A stretch of DNA of 25,903 nt from Desulfurococcales archaeon (GTDB lineage: Archaea > Thermoproteota > Thermoprotei_A > Sulfolobales > Acidilobaceae), in contig JALUZI010000125.1 in assembly GCA_027012045.1 (NCBI GenBank), positions 1 through 25,903 of the forward strand, given 5' to 3'. Below the pieces are notes generated by a model, which was not told where the DNA came from, made no database searches, and saw only the letters and a list, made by a program, of their open reading frames with translations. Of this stretch, positions 7,767 to 15,229 are shown one piece after another (within the stretch, counting starts at the first letter, position 1; each line of letters starts with the position of its first letter). The position numbers and the translations under genes are program-made.

Positions 7767-8366
7767 ATGGAATTCCTCGACGTCATCAGAGCAATAGATA
7801 GGAACGGGGAAGTCTCTTCTATAGCTAGAAGAATGTTTATAACAAACGCGTTTGACTCACTTCTAACATCACTCGGTGTAGCCGCCGGCGGCTATTCCAA
7901 TCAAACAGATCCCAAGATACTGGCTCTCGGAATAATTGGAGCAGCCATAGCTATGGGGTTTTTCAGTGCAACACTAGGTGTCTACTTGTCTGAAAAAGCT
8001 GAACGCGAGAGAGAACTAAGGAAAATACAAACCCACATCGCACGCGAGTTAGACGAGGATAGTATCTACTACAAGGCTGCCAGGTATATTCCCATTTATG
8101 TAGCATTATGGAGCGGGTTCGGGGCGACTTTGTTTCCAATACTGGTGTCTCTACCTTTCATAGTGGCCGGTTTCTTTAATGCAAGCGTAACTACAGCTTT
8201 TCTGGCTTCCCTAGGTATAGGACTGGCTATAATAGGTTCTCTGGGGATATACCTTAGTAAGATAAGTGGAGAGAAGCTTCTATCTGGGTTTGCAAGGTTT
8301 ACAGGTATAGGAGTAACTGCGGTTATCGCGATATTACTGATAAAAAGGTTCTTTGGACTTATATAG
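7767..8366 (+). CDS. VIT/CCC1-like membrane transporter
   Basis: This 199-residue integral membrane protein has about five hydrophobic helices. The N-terminal part, RRMFITNAFDSLLTSLGVAAGGY (22-44), resembles the first helix of the vacuolar iron transporter (VIT1/CCC1) family (NDGxxTxLGVVAG), and SATLGVYLSEKAERERELRKI matches the end of the second helix running into the charged cytoplasmic segment that binds metal in plant VIT1. Members move Fe2+ or Mn2+ out of the cytoplasm; here the substrate is inference. A TATA-like GTATAAAG lies at 7713-7720, about 50 bases before the ATG. It is convergent with the speD-like gene, 46 bp apart. Confidence 0.75.
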   Translation: MEFLDVIRAIDRNGEVSSIARRMFITNAFDSLLTSLGVAAGGYSNQTDPKILALGIIGAAIAMGFFSATLGVYLSEKAERERELRKIQTHIARELDEDSIYYKAARYIPIYVALWSGFGATLFPILVSLPFIVAGFFNASVTTAFLASLGIGLAIIGSLGIYLSKISGEKLLSGFARFTGIGVTAVIAILLIKRFFGLI

Positions 8367-8388
8367 CCTGGCTAGTTAGCAAATAATT

Positions 8389-8407
8389 GGAGGGGATTAA
8401 CCCCTCC
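8389..8407. terminator. Hairpin between convergent genes
   Basis: GGAGGGG (8389-8395), loop ATTAA, CCCCTCC (8401-8407): a perfect 7-bp stem 22 bp after the VIT-like stop and 5 bp beyond the speD-like stop on the other strand. A role in ending or protecting both transcripts is plausible; no U-tract follows. Confidence 0.35.
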
Positions 8408-8412
8408 CGAAC

Positions 8413-8799
8413 CTATTCCAGCGACCTTGACGCTTTACCCATCTCAACTTTTCTCGGCTTCAATGCGGAGACTATATACTCGAATGCCTTGTGGGGATCG
8501 GTGTGTGACCCGCATGAATAAACATCTACTGTCGCATACTTGTATTCTGGCCAGGTGTGTATTGTTATATGGCTCTCTAGTATTATAGCCACAACAGACA
8601 CTCCTAAACCTATCTTCCATGCTTTAACATCTAGTAGAGTCATATTACCCTCTTCAGCGGCTTCAATAACTATCCTCTTAAGCTCCTCTACGTCCGACAA
8701 CAGGTTCTCGTTCATACAGTCAATAAGGTTCCCATAGACGTGCTTGCCTACAACCCTGAACCCCGCAACCTCGTTCGATATTAATTCCTGCCTGCTCAT
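8413..8799 (-). CDS. speD: Pyruvoyl S-adenosylmethionine/arginine decarboxylase proenzyme
   Basis: This is a self-cleaving proenzyme of the AdoMetDC family used in polyamine synthesis. The 128 residues include ILESHITIHTWPEY at 73-86: cleavage between Glu75 and Ser76 creates the pyruvoyl cofactor, with His81 and Cys96 (in VDVYSCGSHTDP) as the processing and catalytic residues. In crenarchaea this family has two paralogues, true AdoMetDC and an arginine decarboxylase that evolved from it, with nearly the same motifs; I cannot separate them from this sequence alone. The ATG at 8799 is preceded by an AGGGGGG stretch. It is divergent from the phosphorylase-like gene across a 132-bp region with striking symmetry. 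Confidence 0.88.
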   Translation of the reverse strand: MSRQELISNEVAGFRVVGKHVYGNLIDCMNENLLSDVEELKRIVIEAAEEGNMTLLDVKAWKIGLGVSVVAIILESHITIHTWPEYKYATVDVYSCGSHTDPHKAFEYIVSALKPRKVEMGKASRSLE

Positions 8800-8805
8800 G
8801 GCGAA

Positions 8806-8855
8806 CCCCCCTATAAAAAGGGGGGTCCGGGTTGAAATAAAAGGTTTGACCCCCC
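8806..8855. promoter_or_regulatory. speD promoter region with alternating C6/G6/C6 tracts
   Basis: C6 (8806-8811), then TATAAAAA, then G6 (8820-8825) form a perfect 6-bp inverted repeat; GGGGGGTC (8820-8827) is also an inverted repeat of GACCCCCC (8848-8855). A minus-strand TATA-like CCTTTTATTTC lies at 8834-8844, predicting a start near 8814, so the inner palindrome would cover the transcription start of the speD-like gene and its G6 would act as ribosome binding site. Confidence 0.45.
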
Positions 8856-8860
8856 TTGAA

Positions 8861-8884
8861 CACTTTTACATGCCGTGAAAAGTG
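8861..8884. promoter_or_regulatory. 7-bp inverted repeat in the divergent region (candidate operator)
   Basis: CACTTTT (8861-8867) and AAAAGTG (8878-8884), spacer 10 bp. It lies just upstream of the TATA-like CCTTATAG (8891-8898) of the plus-strand gene and behind the speD promoter, where one dimeric regulator could control both genes. Confidence 0.35.
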
Positions 8885-8931
8885 ATAAACCCTTATAGTG
8901 CATACAAGAATTTGTCGGCGGGGATTGTATA

Positions 8932-9756
8932 ATGAGCAGGTTCTACTCAACATTCAAGGAAACAGGGATACCTAGAAGCATGCCCGGAATAGCTTTCCTA
9001 ACGGATTCCAAGGAGGCGTTCGACCAGATAAGTATGATTGAGTCGAAAAACATGCTGGACTCGTTCAACGGGGAATACGGTATTAGCGGAATTATAATCA
9101 AGGCGGCAGAGTCTGTTGACGCTGTGGTAATCTACTATCCGTCTATACCTAGCTTAACGCTAAGCCTGTTAAGCGATATGACCACTGCTGGTGTAAGGAT
9201 AGCCTTCAAGCTAGGCACGGCTTACAGCATAACAAAGGAAATTCAGCCGGGAGGAATAGTTATAGCTAGAGCTGCTGTTAGAGAGGATTTTATAAGTGAC
9301 CAGATAATAGATCCGAAGCTCCCTGCTATACCAGACTTCGATATTTACTTCAAAACAAAGAGAACGCTAATGAGCAGACTTATACAACTGGGTGAAGAAA
9401 AGAAAGGCCCAAGAGCTGTGGGTTGCGTAGTTCTTTCATTAGGGTACATCGGCAAGCATCTAAACCTTAAAGAGGGCCGTATCTCTTCCCTGATAAAAGC
9501 CCCACGCCTTTGTGCCGTTGATAGAGATACAAGTATATTTTATTCCTACGGCTACCTGCGAAGCCTGAGGAGCATATCCATCCTAGTTATCAGCGAGAGC
9601 TTCTCTACATATAGCACGTTCGACCTGGAGGATGTGGAGAAACAGGAGGAAACAAGGAAAATCGTTTCTGAAGGTATAGTAAACATATACACGTCACTGA
9701 AGGATTCCATTGATTATATTGTGGGGTCTGAGCCTGTTGAGAAGCAAGTCAAATAA
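8932..9756 (+). CDS. Divergent nucleoside-phosphorylase-like protein
   Basis: The 274 residues align along their length with the purine/uridine phosphorylase (PNP_UDP) fold. AGVRIAFKLGTAYSITKEIQPGGIVIARAAVRED (about 86-119) matches the GIRxxxRIGTxGxxxxxIxxGDxVIxxxAxRxD block, LPAIPDFD matches FPAVADFE, and AVDRDTSIFYSYGYLRSLRSISILVISES matches the nucleoside-binding helix. Key residues differ: the phosphate-binding PGDPxR segment is replaced by LTDSKEA, RIGT is KLGT, the GIGGPS loop is SIPSLT, and the ribose-binding EME is DRD. It may have changed substrate or be non-catalytic. A small gene overlaps its end, and it is divergent from the speD-like gene. Confidence 0.7.
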   Translation: MSRFYSTFKETGIPRSMPGIAFLTDSKEAFDQISMIESKNMLDSFNGEYGISGIIIKAAESVDAVVIYYPSIPSLTLSLLSDMTTAGVRIAFKLGTAYSITKEIQPGGIVIARAAVREDFISDQIIDPKLPAIPDFDIYFKTKRTLMSRLIQLGEEKKGPRAVGCVVLSLGYIGKHLNLKEGRISSLIKAPRLCAVDRDTSIFYSYGYLRSLRSISILVISESFSTYSTFDLEDVEKQEETRKIVSEGIVNIYTSLKDSIDYIVGSEPVEKQVK

Positions 9757-9946
9757 AACAGAGGACCCTATTACTCTGGTTGACAGGGTTTTTTCCAGGC
9801 TGGAATTTCTAGAGGATAATCTCAATGAACTGTTTCGGGAGTCAGGTAAACACAGAGGAATCCATATGAATGTTCAGACAGCACTTGATGACGTTTACGA
9901 TATTCTAAGGGAGCTTAGAAAGACTATTTATGAAAATGGATGCTAG
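9737..9946 (+). CDS. Small helical protein of unknown function
   Basis: About 69 residues, mostly one or two amphipathic helices (DRVFSRLEFLEDNLNELF, then TALDDVYDILRELRKTIYE), so a coiled-coil or helical hairpin adaptor is likely; no family recognised. The frame opens inside the end of the phosphorylase-like gene. Only TTG codons are available (9710, 9719, 9737); I chose 9737 because a GGGGT lies about 10 bases upstream. The overlap of about 20 bp suggests translational coupling, so the two products may work together. Its stop overlaps the nfeD stop on the other strand by 4 bp (CTAG). Confidence 0.55.
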   Translation: MRSKSNKTEDPITLVDRVFSRLEFLEDNLNELFRESGKHRGIHMNVQTALDDVYDILRELRKTIYENGC

Positions 9947-11322
9947 CTAAAAGCAACACTATCTTTATTTTTCTTCGAAACAATTAATAATAAACCCCTG
10001 CGGTCTATTACGATTACCTCCTCGCCCTTACTTATATGTTCAGAACTAGTGGCCTTCCAGTATTCCCCTTCTACCAAGACAAAACCTTCCTTACCTGGGG
10101 TTATGTCGGTGACAGCCTTTCCTATTTTACCTTTCAATCTCCACTCGAAGGATGGTTTTTTACGTACCTTGACTATCTTGTATATTATAAATGAAAAGAA
10201 CAGTCCCATACCTATACCCAACGCGTACACGGCGTAAAGAAGCTGATCTGCATAAGCTTTAGAGATGCTTATATTGGATGATGCCGGTATTAATATAAGA
10301 CCCAATGTTAACATTACAATTCCAGTTCCACCAATTAGACCGAACCCTGGCGTGTAGAGTTCTATCACAAGTAGTATCGAACCTATTAGCAAGAGTAATA
10401 GAACGGTTGTGTTTACACTGTAACCTGACCCGATAAGTCCTAAGAGGACTAGCAGTGCACCTAACCCTAGGAAATGCGCGTGGCCAGCTAGTATGGCGAA
10501 CACTATTATCATAACACCTAGTGAGAGCAGGAGACCTGATATTATAGGATCTGAGAGCGAGTGAACGAGCACCTGGCGCGGGGAGGGGCTGTATTTGACT
10601 GCAGTTAAACTGTTCAGCTTGATTTTCACAATATACCCAGATGTCAAGTTTACAGTTGTACCGTTTATTTTGGCTAGGAGATCTGTTAAATTGTCAGCTA
10701 TAAGATCTATAACACCCAGTCTCAAAGCTTCTCGGGCCCCTAGGTTTAGGTTTTCAGTCACAAACTTGTGGAGAACCGTAGTGTTTCTGCCCTTGGACCC
10801 GGCGTGTTCATCCAAGAATTTTAGTATAGGGTTAATTATCTTCGACTCATTTACGGGTTTATAGCTACCTGTACTCGGGTTATATTCTATAGGTTGCATT
10901 GAACCGATCTGCGTGTATGGCTCCATTGCCGCAATATGGCATGAGACGAGTATAAGTGTACCTGCGCTCTCCGCCCATTTATCCACGACGAACCCTACTA
11001 CGGGGATGGTGGCTTTATCTATGTCTATCACGATGTTCATCGCGGGATCCAGGAATCCTCCAGGAGTGTTGAGTTCTATTACTAGTAGAGAGTTCGTTTC
11101 CTCAGCATACTTTATGGCATTTTCCACGTATTCCTGTGTCGACGAATCTATCATTCCATTAATCGATATAACCACAGCGCCCGTGACATACTTGTATTTA
11201 GCGTCCTGGTACGCGTATGCTGTGTTGGGTATCCAGTGTAATGTTGGCAGTAGGAAGGATAGGAGAACTATTAAAAATAGAGAAACTGTTGTAGCGTTTT
11301 TCTTCATGTTGGGACGAGTCAC
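9943..11322 (-). CDS. nfeD: NfeD-family membrane serine protease (ClpP-class, stomatin partner)
   Basis: This long-form NfeD of 459 residues is homologous to Pyrococcus PH1510, which cleaves the C-terminus of its partner stomatin. Order: signal peptide/anchor (about 7-37), ClpP-like protease domain with GTPGG-like LNTPGGFLD at 84-92, nucleophile Ser119 in AESAG and general base Lys161 in ESKII (the Ser/Lys dyad of PH1510), membrane region with four to five helices (about 256-388), then a C-terminal OB-like NfeD domain (about 393-452). The start is a GTG at 11322 that overlaps the stomatin stop (GTGA); an ATG at 11307 (MKKNATTVSL) is an equally good signal-peptide start. The pair forms an operon and probably acts in membrane protein quality control. 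Confidence 0.92.
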   Translation of the reverse strand: MTRPNMKKNATTVSLFLIVLLSFLLPTLHWIPNTAYAYQDAKYKYVTGAVVISINGMIDSSTQEYVENAIKYAEETNSLLVIELNTPGGFLDPAMNIVIDIDKATIPVVGFVVDKWAESAGTLILVSCHIAAMEPYTQIGSMQPIEYNPSTGSYKPVNESKIINPILKFLDEHAGSKGRNTTVLHKFVTENLNLGAREALRLGVIDLIADNLTDLLAKINGTTVNLTSGYIVKIKLNSLTAVKYSPSPRQVLVHSLSDPIISGLLLSLGVMIIVFAILAGHAHFLGLGALLVLLGLIGSGYSVNTTVLLLLLIGSILLVIELYTPGFGLIGGTGIVMLTLGLILIPASSNISISKAYADQLLYAVYALGIGMGLFFSFIIYKIVKVRKKPSFEWRLKGKIGKAVTDITPGKEGFVLVEGEYWKATSSEHISKGEEVIVIDRRGLLLIVSKKNKDSVAFS

Positions 11323-12140
11323 CCCTGCTGTTTGGTGTAGTTGGACATTGCCTTGTTCGCTGACGAGATGGCTGTTGCGAGTTCAACAGCACCCAAATGC
11401 TGCGGGGCTATTATGATCATGTTCTTCTCTTTGGCTATCTCAATAAGTGTCTGAAGCTCCCTCAGTCTGAGGGCTACCGGATGGGCTTCATAGAAACTGG
11501 CTGCTTCAGCCATAATGCTTGCTGCCTGCTTCTCGCCTTCCGCTTCTATTATCTTGGCACGCCTCCATCTCTCGGCCTCTGCTTGTTTGGCCATAGCCCT
11601 TAGCATCGACTCCGGTAGTTTTACCTGTTTTATGGTTACTTGTGTAACTTTTATTCCCCACGGATCCGTTAGTTCGTCGAGTATTTTCTGTAACTTGATA
11701 TTGATTTTTTCTCTATTGGTGAGAAGATCGTCCAGGTCAACCTGGCCTATAATATCCCTCAGAGTAGTCTGGGCCAGCATCATTACTGCGTAATGATAGT
11801 TCTCGATTTTCATTACAGCGAGAACAGGGTCTATTACTTTGTAGTAGACAACGGCGTCTACTCCCACGGTAACATTGTCTCTTGTGATGATCTCTTGTTG
11901 GGGTACATCGACTACTGTTATCCTGAGGTCGACCCTGATCATTTTATCTATACCGGGTATTATGAAGAATAAACCTGGACCTTTCGCTCCTACAATCCTG
12001 CCCAGGCGAAATATGACGGCCCTCTCATATTCTTTGACTATTTTGATCGCGCTAGCTAGTATTATTAGGAATATCAGTAGTAGTAATCCACCTGTTTCCA
12101 GGGCAATACTAGACGCCATGACGGGCACCCTTATATCCAT
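11319..12140 (-). CDS. Stomatin/prohibitin (SPFH) membrane protein
   Basis: This 273-residue SPFH protein is homologous to archaeal stomatin PH1511, the substrate and partner of the NfeD protease encoded 4 bp downstream. It has one N-terminal membrane helix (about 14-34), then the SPFH core beginning KEYERAVIFRLGRIVGAKGPGLFFIIPGID and DLRITVVDVPQQEIITRDNVTVGVDAVVYYKV, a long helical coiled-coil region rich in Ala/Glu (AKQAEAERWRRAKIIEAEGEKQAASIMAEAA) and a hydrophobic C-terminus. Stomatins form ring-like oligomers in membrane microdomains. Start: the ATG at 12140 sits about 25 bases from the TATA box at 12163-12168 and could be leaderless; the ATG at 12119 has a GGGTG site and would shorten it by seven residues. 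Confidence 0.93.
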   Translation of the reverse strand: MDIRVPVMASSIALETGGLLLLIFLIILASAIKIVKEYERAVIFRLGRIVGAKGPGLFFIIPGIDKMIRVDLRITVVDVPQQEIITRDNVTVGVDAVVYYKVIDPVLAVMKIENYHYAVMMLAQTTLRDIIGQVDLDDLLTNREKINIKLQKILDELTDPWGIKVTQVTIKQVKLPESMLRAMAKQAEAERWRRAKIIEAEGEKQAASIMAEAASFYEAHPVALRLRELQTLIEIAKEKNMIIIAPQHLGAVELATAISSANKAMSNYTKQQG

Positions 12141-12162
12141 TCTTATTTTATCTTAGTAGAGC

Positions 12163-12168
12163 TTTATA
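12163..12168. promoter_or_regulatory. TATA element between stomatin and hjc
   Basis: TTTATA on plus, TATAAA on minus, in the 80-bp divergent gap. On the minus strand it is correctly spaced for a leaderless stomatin start at 12140. For hjc, a second AATAAACC at 12184-12191 fits better. Confidence 0.4.
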
Positions 12169-12220
12169 TGTTCGTGGAAACTAAGAATAAACCCTAGCCG
12201 GCTTTGATGGATGACCAGCA

Positions 12221-12673
12221 ATGGGTAAAAGGACCAGTAGGCAAAAGGGCTTTTATTACGAGAGATCTCTTGCCAGGAAACTCTGGGCTAAAGGCTTCGC
12301 TGTTGTGAGAGGACCTGGTAGCGGTGGAGGAGCCAAGGAAATAGTTCAACCTGACCTTGTCGCTATTAGAAATGGCCGTATTTTCGTGTTTGAAATAAAG
12401 GTCAGATGGAAAAGAACAGTCATTTACTTGGATAGAGTTAAGGTCGAGCGGTTAAAGGAGTTTGCAAAGAGAGCAGGGGGGATGGCGTTCATTGCTGTTA
12501 AGATCGTCGATCGTACTGACTGGAAGTTCATACCCGTAGAAACGCTTGAAGAGACTAGGGGTGGAAACTTCAGAGTTGACCTTGACTCATCGCCGAACGT
12601 ATTGTCTCTAGAGAATATTGTAGGTATGAGTGATAGCGTGAAAAACATCACTGAATATATGGTTAGAGACTAG
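12221..12673 (+). CDS. hjc: Holliday junction resolvase Hjc
   Basis: This structure-specific endonuclease resolves four-way DNA junctions in recombination and fork repair. The 150-residue protein keeps the archaeal Hjc nuclease core (PD-(D/E)xK fold): Glu14 in YYERSLARKLWAKGF, Ser34 in the GPGSGGG loop, Asp45 in QPDLVAIRNG, Glu58 and Lys60 in VFEIKVRW. These match E12, S32, D42, E55 and K57 of characterised Hjc enzymes. The C-terminal tail of about 35 residues after the core is longer than in many Hjc and has no motif I recognise. It is convergent with the PIN-ATPase gene; the stops share CTAG (4-bp overlap). Confidence 0.95.
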   Translation: MGKRTSRQKGFYYERSLARKLWAKGFAVVRGPGSGGGAKEIVQPDLVAIRNGRIFVFEIKVRWKRTVIYLDRVKVERLKEFAKRAGGMAFIAVKIVDRTDWKFIPVETLEETRGGNFRVDLDSSPNVLSLENIVGMSDSVKNITEYMVRD

Positions 12674-14229
12674 AAGATTGCCACGTTCACATCATAACCA
12701 TATTTCTCGGCCATTCTCTTTATTCTCTTAACCTTCTTGGCCAAACTCTTCGTATTGGTTCTAGGGACTTTGATGAGTATCCTATTGCCCTTGAACTCAA
12801 CTTCGGCGTCAGGGAGTATCGTTGATATCCTGTGCAATATTTTCCTCTCAGTACCATCTGAACGCGCTTGTTTTCTGACCGGAACAACCATTGTTTGCTC
12901 CCCGAATGTGTATATCTCGTATTCCAAGTCTCCCGTTATGAAATCCCTAACCTCGACAACGGGGCGGGATAGTTCGGCTTCACGTAGACCTGTTGGCAGT
13001 TTAACAGTCATCTTTAACTCGTATACTTTTTCTACATTTCCATTATTGACGTATATTACCGTGTCTATGATACTCGGTATCATACCTAGTTCTACTCTCT
13101 TCATGAATCTTTGGACGGCATCTATGGGTGATGTTGCGTGGGTCACTCCTATCATTCCAATACCGGCCAGTCTCAGGTCTATGTATAGCTTGAAGTCTTC
13201 ATCGTTTCTTAGCTCGTCGAAGACTGTATAGTCGGGTCTTGACAGTAGTAGTATATCGTGTAGCTCTCCTAGGCTGGCGTAGTTCTTCGAGTACTGCGTT
13301 ATTTCGGGTGGAAGCCTCATGTCCCTGGGGGACTCTATGGTCTTCACTATTTTACCCATCCTCATATAGAACTCTGCCAGGGCCTGTGCAAACGTGGTTT
13401 TACCCATACCAGGGGCTCCTGCAATCAATATTCCTTCAGCTCGTTCGGTCAGCCGTGACATTAGTTTCTCTGGCAGATCATAGTCTTCGAGTCTAAGTTT
13501 TACGAGCGGTCTAACAGCAGTGATCTCCCAGCCCTCACTCAGCGGCGGTCGAGTGATAACAATTCTATAATCACCCAACTGAATAATCGACGAGCCCTCC
13601 CGGTCGATTTCTATAAACCCCTTAGGCGATGCCACGGCAGCTTCTATAAGCTCTCTAGATATGTCTTCGAGTTCCTCCCTTTTCATCTTCCTTTTTTCAA
13701 GTACTACAAATATCCACTTTCCAGGCCTTCCCTTTTTCGCGATAGGATAAGCATCCTCCTTCAAGTGGACACTCATTGTTTTATCGTCGAAATACCTCGA
13801 AATTCTTAGTTCGACCTTCTCCGCGGATCCGAGGTAAAGGACTTTGATCCCCATAGCCCGGGATGCTGATGCCTCCATCATATCTGACGTAACCAGTATG
13901 GAGCCTGTCTCTTTTGCTAGGTTCCTAGTTAGACTCCTGGTTAACTCCTCAGACACGGGGGCTCCAGGTCTGTACCCTTCATTATAATACACTATCTCCC
14001 CGTGATTATTAAGGACGACAATGTCATGTATTTTCTCGAGTTCTCCTATACCCGTGATCGCTCTTGTAACGCCTTTTCTTGCTTCGTGGAAAAGGTAGTC
14101 AAGCACAGACCTGTGGACGTATACCAGAGGCTCCTTTATTCTTTCCAAGAAACGCCTAGCCGATCCATCCATTATGCTGTCAAGGCTCAACACGTAAGTG
14201 TCGTCAGTACTACTAACTACGTCACTCAA
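12670..14229 (-). CDS. PIN-ATPase-KH protein (PilT-like, COG1855 type)
   Basis: This 519-residue archaeal protein has three parts: an N-terminal PIN domain (about 11-135; ILVTSDMMEASASRAMGIKVLYL is its end), a secretion-ATPase-like P-loop domain with Walker A GAPGMGKT at 271-278, Walker B DYTVFDEL at 333-340 and VTHAT at 362-366, and a C-terminal KH-like RNA-binding segment (about 477-519). The family is conserved in archaea, and its cellular role is not settled. PIN nucleases need a DTS-type first aspartate; here that position reads SLDS (Ser15), so nuclease activity is doubtful. The TTG start at 14229 has AGGGAG upstream; later ATGs would cut into the PIN domain. It is divergent from the amidohydrolase-like gene. 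Confidence 0.88.
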   Translation of the reverse strand: MSDVVSSTDDTYVLSLDSIMDGSARRFLERIKEPLVYVHRSVLDYLFHEARKGVTRAITGIGELEKIHDIVVLNNHGEIVYYNEGYRPGAPVSEELTRSLTRNLAKETGSILVTSDMMEASASRAMGIKVLYLGSAEKVELRISRYFDDKTMSVHLKEDAYPIAKKGRPGKWIFVVLEKRKMKREELEDISRELIEAAVASPKGFIEIDREGSSIIQLGDYRIVITRPPLSEGWEITAVRPLVKLRLEDYDLPEKLMSRLTERAEGILIAGAPGMGKTTFAQALAEFYMRMGKIVKTIESPRDMRLPPEITQYSKNYASLGELHDILLLSRPDYTVFDELRNDEDFKLYIDLRLAGIGMIGVTHATSPIDAVQRFMKRVELGMIPSIIDTVIYVNNGNVEKVYELKMTVKLPTGLREAELSRPVVEVRDFITGDLEYEIYTFGEQTMVVPVRKQARSDGTERKILHRISTILPDAEVEFKGNRILIKVPRTNTKSLAKKVKRIKRMAEKYGYDVNVAIF

Positions 14230-14280
14230 ACTTTTCTCCCTCTAATACTCCATGATAGAAACAAGGTTTCAGTGGAAGGG

Positions 14281-14286
14281 TTTAAA
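14281..14286 (+). promoter_or_regulatory. TATA box of the amidohydrolase-like gene
   Basis: TTTAAA, predicting transcription from about 14308. That places the first possible start codons (14296, 14302) upstream of the transcript and points to the ATG at 14323, which also has AGGTGGGG at 14311-14318. Confidence 0.45.
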
Positions 14287-14322
14287 GTTTAGTAAATGAA
14301 GATGTCTGACAGGTGGGGTTTA

Positions 14323-15168
14323 ATGGTAGACGTACTGGCTAGAGGTAGCATGATTTTCCTTGATGAGTACCATTTCATCAGGAACGGATATATCTATATA
14401 AAAGACGGTGTCGTCGAGAAAGTGGGTAGCCAACCGGTTCCCGAGGACTATGAGTACGCCACACTAATTATAGGAGGCCCTAATAGAGTCATAATTCCGG
14501 CTCTAGGAATGGCTTACACGGACATAGGGTTATACGATATTCACCCATATAACAGGGGGTTCCTAGACCAGCGCTTCCGGTTGCTCGAGGAAAGAGCTAG
14601 TGAAGTCAAAAGCTATGTGAATAGGGGTTTATTTGACCTAAGCATACATGGAGTAGGCATTGTAGGGGTAGAACTACCGTCTTACGGGCTTTCCCTGGAC
14701 TTGGAGAGAGAAGCTGGTATAAGGATAAACGCTATAATGAGAAAGTGCCCAGGCACCGAGCGTAATTGCCTGGAAACCAAGCACCTGCTCGAGGGAGAGC
14801 CGGCTGAAAACACGATATATCTAGACTCTAGTGAAAGAATAGTGTTCTACAAAGATCTAAACGCTCCTGCAATGGTTAACAGATTATCATATAATCCGTG
14901 CATAGCAGGACCCGAAGGCCTGTTATCCAACTCTAAAATAGCATACAATGCAAGAAGAATGAGATGGAGCATCGCCGAGGGCCAACCGGCTTTTATAGCC
15001 ATATACAACTTTAACGAGCCGCCTAGCTATCTAGCCGATACCCGCACAGCGGACATTATAGACCTATTATCTGCATGCAAGACCGTTGAAACCCTAATAG
15101 TAGGCGAAGAAATCGTCGTAGACGCAGGGGAACACTTGACCATAGGGAAGAAAAACATGGGTCAGTGA
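14323..15168 (+). CDS. Amidohydrolase-like protein lacking the metal site
   Basis: The 281 residues have the shape of a cyclic amidohydrolase (cytosine-deaminase/chlorohydrolase-like) but are shortened. The N-terminus (LARGSMIFLDEYHFIRNGYIYIKDGVVEKVG) is the composite beta-sandwich, RVIIPALGMAYTDIGLYDIHPYNRGF stands where real enzymes have iPGlvnaHtHl, and the end (TADIIDLLSACKTVETLIVGEEIVVDAGEHLTIG) is the closing sandwich strand set. The HxH metal motif is Y-T-D, and roughly 120-170 barrel residues carrying the remaining ligands are missing. It is probably non-enzymatic. TATA and ribosome binding site support the ATG at 14323; the longer frame starts at 14296. Base composition and codon style look like its neighbours, and the frame is intact, so it is not a fresh pseudogene. 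Confidence 0.7.
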   Translation: MVDVLARGSMIFLDEYHFIRNGYIYIKDGVVEKVGSQPVPEDYEYATLIIGGPNRVIIPALGMAYTDIGLYDIHPYNRGFLDQRFRLLEERASEVKSYVNRGLFDLSIHGVGIVGVELPSYGLSLDLEREAGIRINAIMRKCPGTERNCLETKHLLEGEPAENTIYLDSSERIVFYKDLNAPAMVNRLSYNPCIAGPEGLLSNSKIAYNARRMRWSIAEGQPAFIAIYNFNEPPSYLADTRTADIIDLLSACKTVETLIVGEEIVVDAGEHLTIGKKNMGQ

Positions 15169-15229
15169 TCGAGGGCTTCCACACCGATTTCAGGCCCTCC
15201 AAACTCGTCATCCCCGCAGTTCCATTGAT

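Noticed and set aside
10913..11416. Long plus-strand frame (167 codons)
   Set aside because: Antisense to nfeD and stomatin, both clear families; no start signal or recognisable domain.
12737..13231. Plus-strand frame (164 codons)
   Set aside because: Shadow of the PIN-ATPase gene; composition is a low-complexity serine/leucine-rich reverse reading.
14296..14322. Upstream start of the amidohydrolase-like gene
   Set aside because: Both ATGs lie before the start site expected from the TTTAAA box at 14281-14286, while the ATG at 14323 has a good ribosome binding site.
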